A stretch of DNA of 64,000 bases, from NCBI GenBank assembly GCA_018241725.1, contig JAFEDI010000078.1:62001-126000 (forward strand), given 5' to 3'. Positions 62,395 through 64,000 of the stretch are shown piece after piece. Under the pieces are notes generated by a model. The model was not told where the DNA came from. It ran no database searches and worked only from the letters and a program-made list of their open reading frames with translations. Position 1 is the stretch's first letter; each line of letters opens with the position of its first letter. A program made the position numbers and the translations under genes. The stretch comes from Pseudomonadota bacterium. Lineage in GTDB: Bacteria > Pseudomonadota > Gammaproteobacteria > Burkholderiales > Rhodocyclaceae.

Positions 62395-63974
62395 GCGCCG
62401 GTTCCGCTCCCCTGGCGAGCCAGTTCCAGCCTGGCGACGACCGCAGCCAGCCGCTGCGTTATCTCAACCTGTTCCGCCTGGTGCTGGCCGGGATTTTCGT
62501 TGTGACGGGGCGGGCGCTGCAACTTGGCAGTGACTCCCCGACCCTGTTTTTCGGCGCCGCCTTCGCTTATCTGGCGGCGGTGCTGATCCTCGGCTTCCCG
62601 GACGCCGCCCGTCTGCTCGGCATGAATCGTCTGGTGACGGTGCAGGTGATGGTGGACATCACGCTGTTGACTCTGATCATGTGGGCCAGCGGTGGCTATC
62701 GCAGCGGCATGCCGATCCTGATCCTGGTGGCGCTGGCCGGTGCCGGCCTGGTCGGGCAGGGGCGCATGGTGCTGTTCTATGCTTCCTATGCGACGCTGGC
62801 GGTGCTGCTCGAGAACACCTCGCGCCTGTTGTCGGACCGGCCGATGACGGATTTCTTCACCGTCGGGGTGACTTGCATCGGTTTCTTCGCCATCGCCCAG
62901 GTGGCGCGCCTGCTGGCCCTGCGGGCGATCGCCAACGAGAACCTGGCTCGCCAGCGGGGGGAAGACCTGGCCAGCCAGCTACGCCTGAATCGGCAGATCA
63001 TCAAAGACATGCAGGACGGTGTGCTGGTGGTTGGCGAGGATGGCGCTGTGCGCCATTACAATCCCCAGGCCGCGGCCTTGCTCGGTCCAGCGCTGCAGGA
63101 GGGGGCAGTGCTGGCGGCCTGTGCGCCAGCACTGGCGCGGGAGCTACAGCGCGGTGGGCACAAGGATGATTCGGCACGGCGCGTCCGTGCCGAACTGACA
63201 GGCAAGATGCTGTTGCTCCGCCTGCTCCCTGCCGGGGAGGCCGGCGAGACATTGATCTACCTGGAGGATTACGACCGCACTCATCGCCAGATCCAGCAGG
63301 TCAAGCTGGCGGCACTGGGGCGCCTGACCGCCAGCATCGCCCACGAGATCCGTAATCCGCTGGCATCGGTGTATCAGGCGGCGGAACTGCTGCGCGACGA
63401 GAAGCGCAGCGACATGCAGGCCCGCCTGATCCGCATCATCGGCAACAACGCGCAGCGCATCGACCGCCTGGTCGGCGACGTGCTGGCCCTCGGCCGGCGC
63501 GACGAGGCGCTGCCGGAAGCCTTGCAGCTGCGGGGTTTCGTGGACGAGTTTCTGGAGGAGTTCGCGGTGGCGAACGCCAGCGATTCGCCGGAGATCGTGG
63601 TCAACCGGGTCGGGCCTGAACTGCAGATGGCGATGGACCGGACCCACTTGCGCCAGATTTTATGGAATCTTGTGGGTAATGCGCGCCGCCATTGCAGTGG
63701 TCAGCCGGCTGCGGTGACAATCACGGCATCGCCTTGCGATGACGGTCGCGTGGCGCTGGACGTGTCCGACGATGGCCCGGGGATTCCTGAGGAGCTGCGG
63801 ACGCAGGTCTTTGAGCCTTTTTTTACTACCCATTCGAAAGGGACCGGTCTGGGGTTGTATATCGCCCGGGAGCTGGCCGAGGCCAACGGCGCGGTGCTCG
63901 AATTGTGCCGCGACGAGCCTGGCACTTCGCCCGCCGGCGCCCATTTCCGCATCACTGGACGCGTGAAACCATGA
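62391..63974 (+). CDS. pilS: sensor histidine kinase PilS
   Basis: The kinase of the PilS-PilR system controlling type IV pilus genes. At 527 residues it has about five or six N-terminal transmembrane helices (about 25-170), a PAS-like region, the HisKA His318 in SIAHEIRNPLASV and an ATPase domain with DDGPGIPEEL and GTGLGLYIA. The GTG at 62391 overlaps the previous stop. It ends overlapping a second gene that begins MIQPERRARS, the expected pilR. Confidence 0.87.
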   Translation: MSAGSAPLASQFQPGDDRSQPLRYLNLFRLVLAGIFVVTGRALQLGSDSPTLFFGAAFAYLAAVLILGFPDAARLLGMNRLVTVQVMVDITLLTLIMWASGGYRSGMPILILVALAGAGLVGQGRMVLFYASYATLAVLLENTSRLLSDRPMTDFFTVGVTCIGFFAIAQVARLLALRAIANENLARQRGEDLASQLRLNRQIIKDMQDGVLVVGEDGAVRHYNPQAAALLGPALQEGAVLAACAPALARELQRGGHKDDSARRVRAELTGKMLLLRLLPAGEAGETLIYLEDYDRTHRQIQQVKLAALGRLTASIAHEIRNPLASVYQAAELLRDEKRSDMQARLIRIIGNNAQRIDRLVGDVLALGRRDEALPEALQLRGFVDEFLEEFAVANASDSPEIVVNRVGPELQMAMDRTHLRQILWNLVGNARRHCSGQPAAVTITASPCDDGRVALDVSDDGPGIPEELRTQVFEPFFTTHSKGTGLGLYIARELAEANGAVLELCRDEPGTSPAGAHFRITGRVKP

Positions 63975-64000
63975 TCCAGCCTGAAAGACGAGCCCGCTCC
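63971..64000 (+). CDS. pilR: start of pilR response regulator (3' end outside window)
   Basis: Ten codons, ATG at 63971 overlapping the pilS stop by four bases, as in the usual pilSR operon. The fragment has no domain of its own; the name rests on position only. Confidence 0.45.
   Translation, partial: MIQPERRARS

Overview
The window reads as one chromosomal segment of a betaproteobacterium, most likely from the Rhodocyclales (Zoogloea/Azoarcus/Thauera-like). That placement is inference. It rests on the conserved run carA-carB-greA-DUF4149-yhbY-rlmE-ftsH-folP-glmM-pstSCAB-tpiA-secG-tRNA-Leu-nuoA..N-DUF2818-DUF3579, on the betaproteobacterial small families DUF2818 and DUF3579, and on genes of the exosortase A-associated families. 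No insertion sequence, integrase, CRISPR array or rRNA was seen, and no intergenic stretch exceeds 300 bases.

Layout. (1) 1-0.9 kb: the 3' end of a hybrid histidine kinase (receiver plus Hpt). (2) 0.9-17 kb: a housekeeping block covering carbamoyl phosphate synthesis, GreA, ribosome and rRNA maturation (yhbY, rlmE), the FtsH protease, folate and cell-wall precursor synthesis (folP, glmM), phosphate uptake (pstSCAB behind a candidate Pho box), tpiA and secG. (3) 17.2-32.4 kb: tRNA-Leu(GAG), then the complete 14-gene respiratory complex I operon with DUF2818 at its end and a strong terminator. (4) 32.6-40.3 kb: DUF3579, then a divergent set of exosortase A-associated genes. On the minus strand are a PLP decarboxylase, an AMP ligase, a glycosyltransferase and a GNAT protein. 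On the plus strand are an acyl carrier protein and two alpha/beta hydrolases. No exosortase is present. (5) 40.3-46.1 kb, minus strand: an assimilatory nitrate reductase with a very good sigma-54 promoter, an orthocaspase, ybiB and an unrecognised protein with two tail-tube-like domains. (6) 46.2-50.3 kb, plus strand: a periplasmic PQQ-type sugar dehydrogenase, two tandem 3-hydroxyisobutyrate-dehydrogenase-family reductases, a LEA-type lipoprotein and a glycine-zipper envelope protein. (7) 50.3-60.8 kb, minus strand: mtnA, a class II aldolase, a large hybrid sensor kinase, an HD-GYP response regulator and a GGDEF/EAL protein, closely packed in one direction. (8) 60.9-64 kb: a methionine aminotransferase, a PP0621-type small protein, pilS and the first codons of pilR.

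The most interesting readings are these. The carA promoter has a -10 box followed by GTTT and then a hairpin with a T-run, resembling nucleotide-sensing control. The mtnA plus aldolase pair has all five key L-fuculose-1-phosphate aldolase residues at the same residue numbers, which points to a DHAP-type salvage shunt rather than classical methionine salvage. That salvage pair is packed with a c-di-GMP signalling cassette. The exosortase A-associated acyl carrier/ligase/decarboxylase/hydrolase module is separated from any exosortase. A lone double tail-tube-like protein lies two genes from a bacterial caspase.

Starts were chosen from Shine-Dalgarno spacing and family N-termini; several genes use GTG or TTG. 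All functional calls are from motif reading, not database searches.
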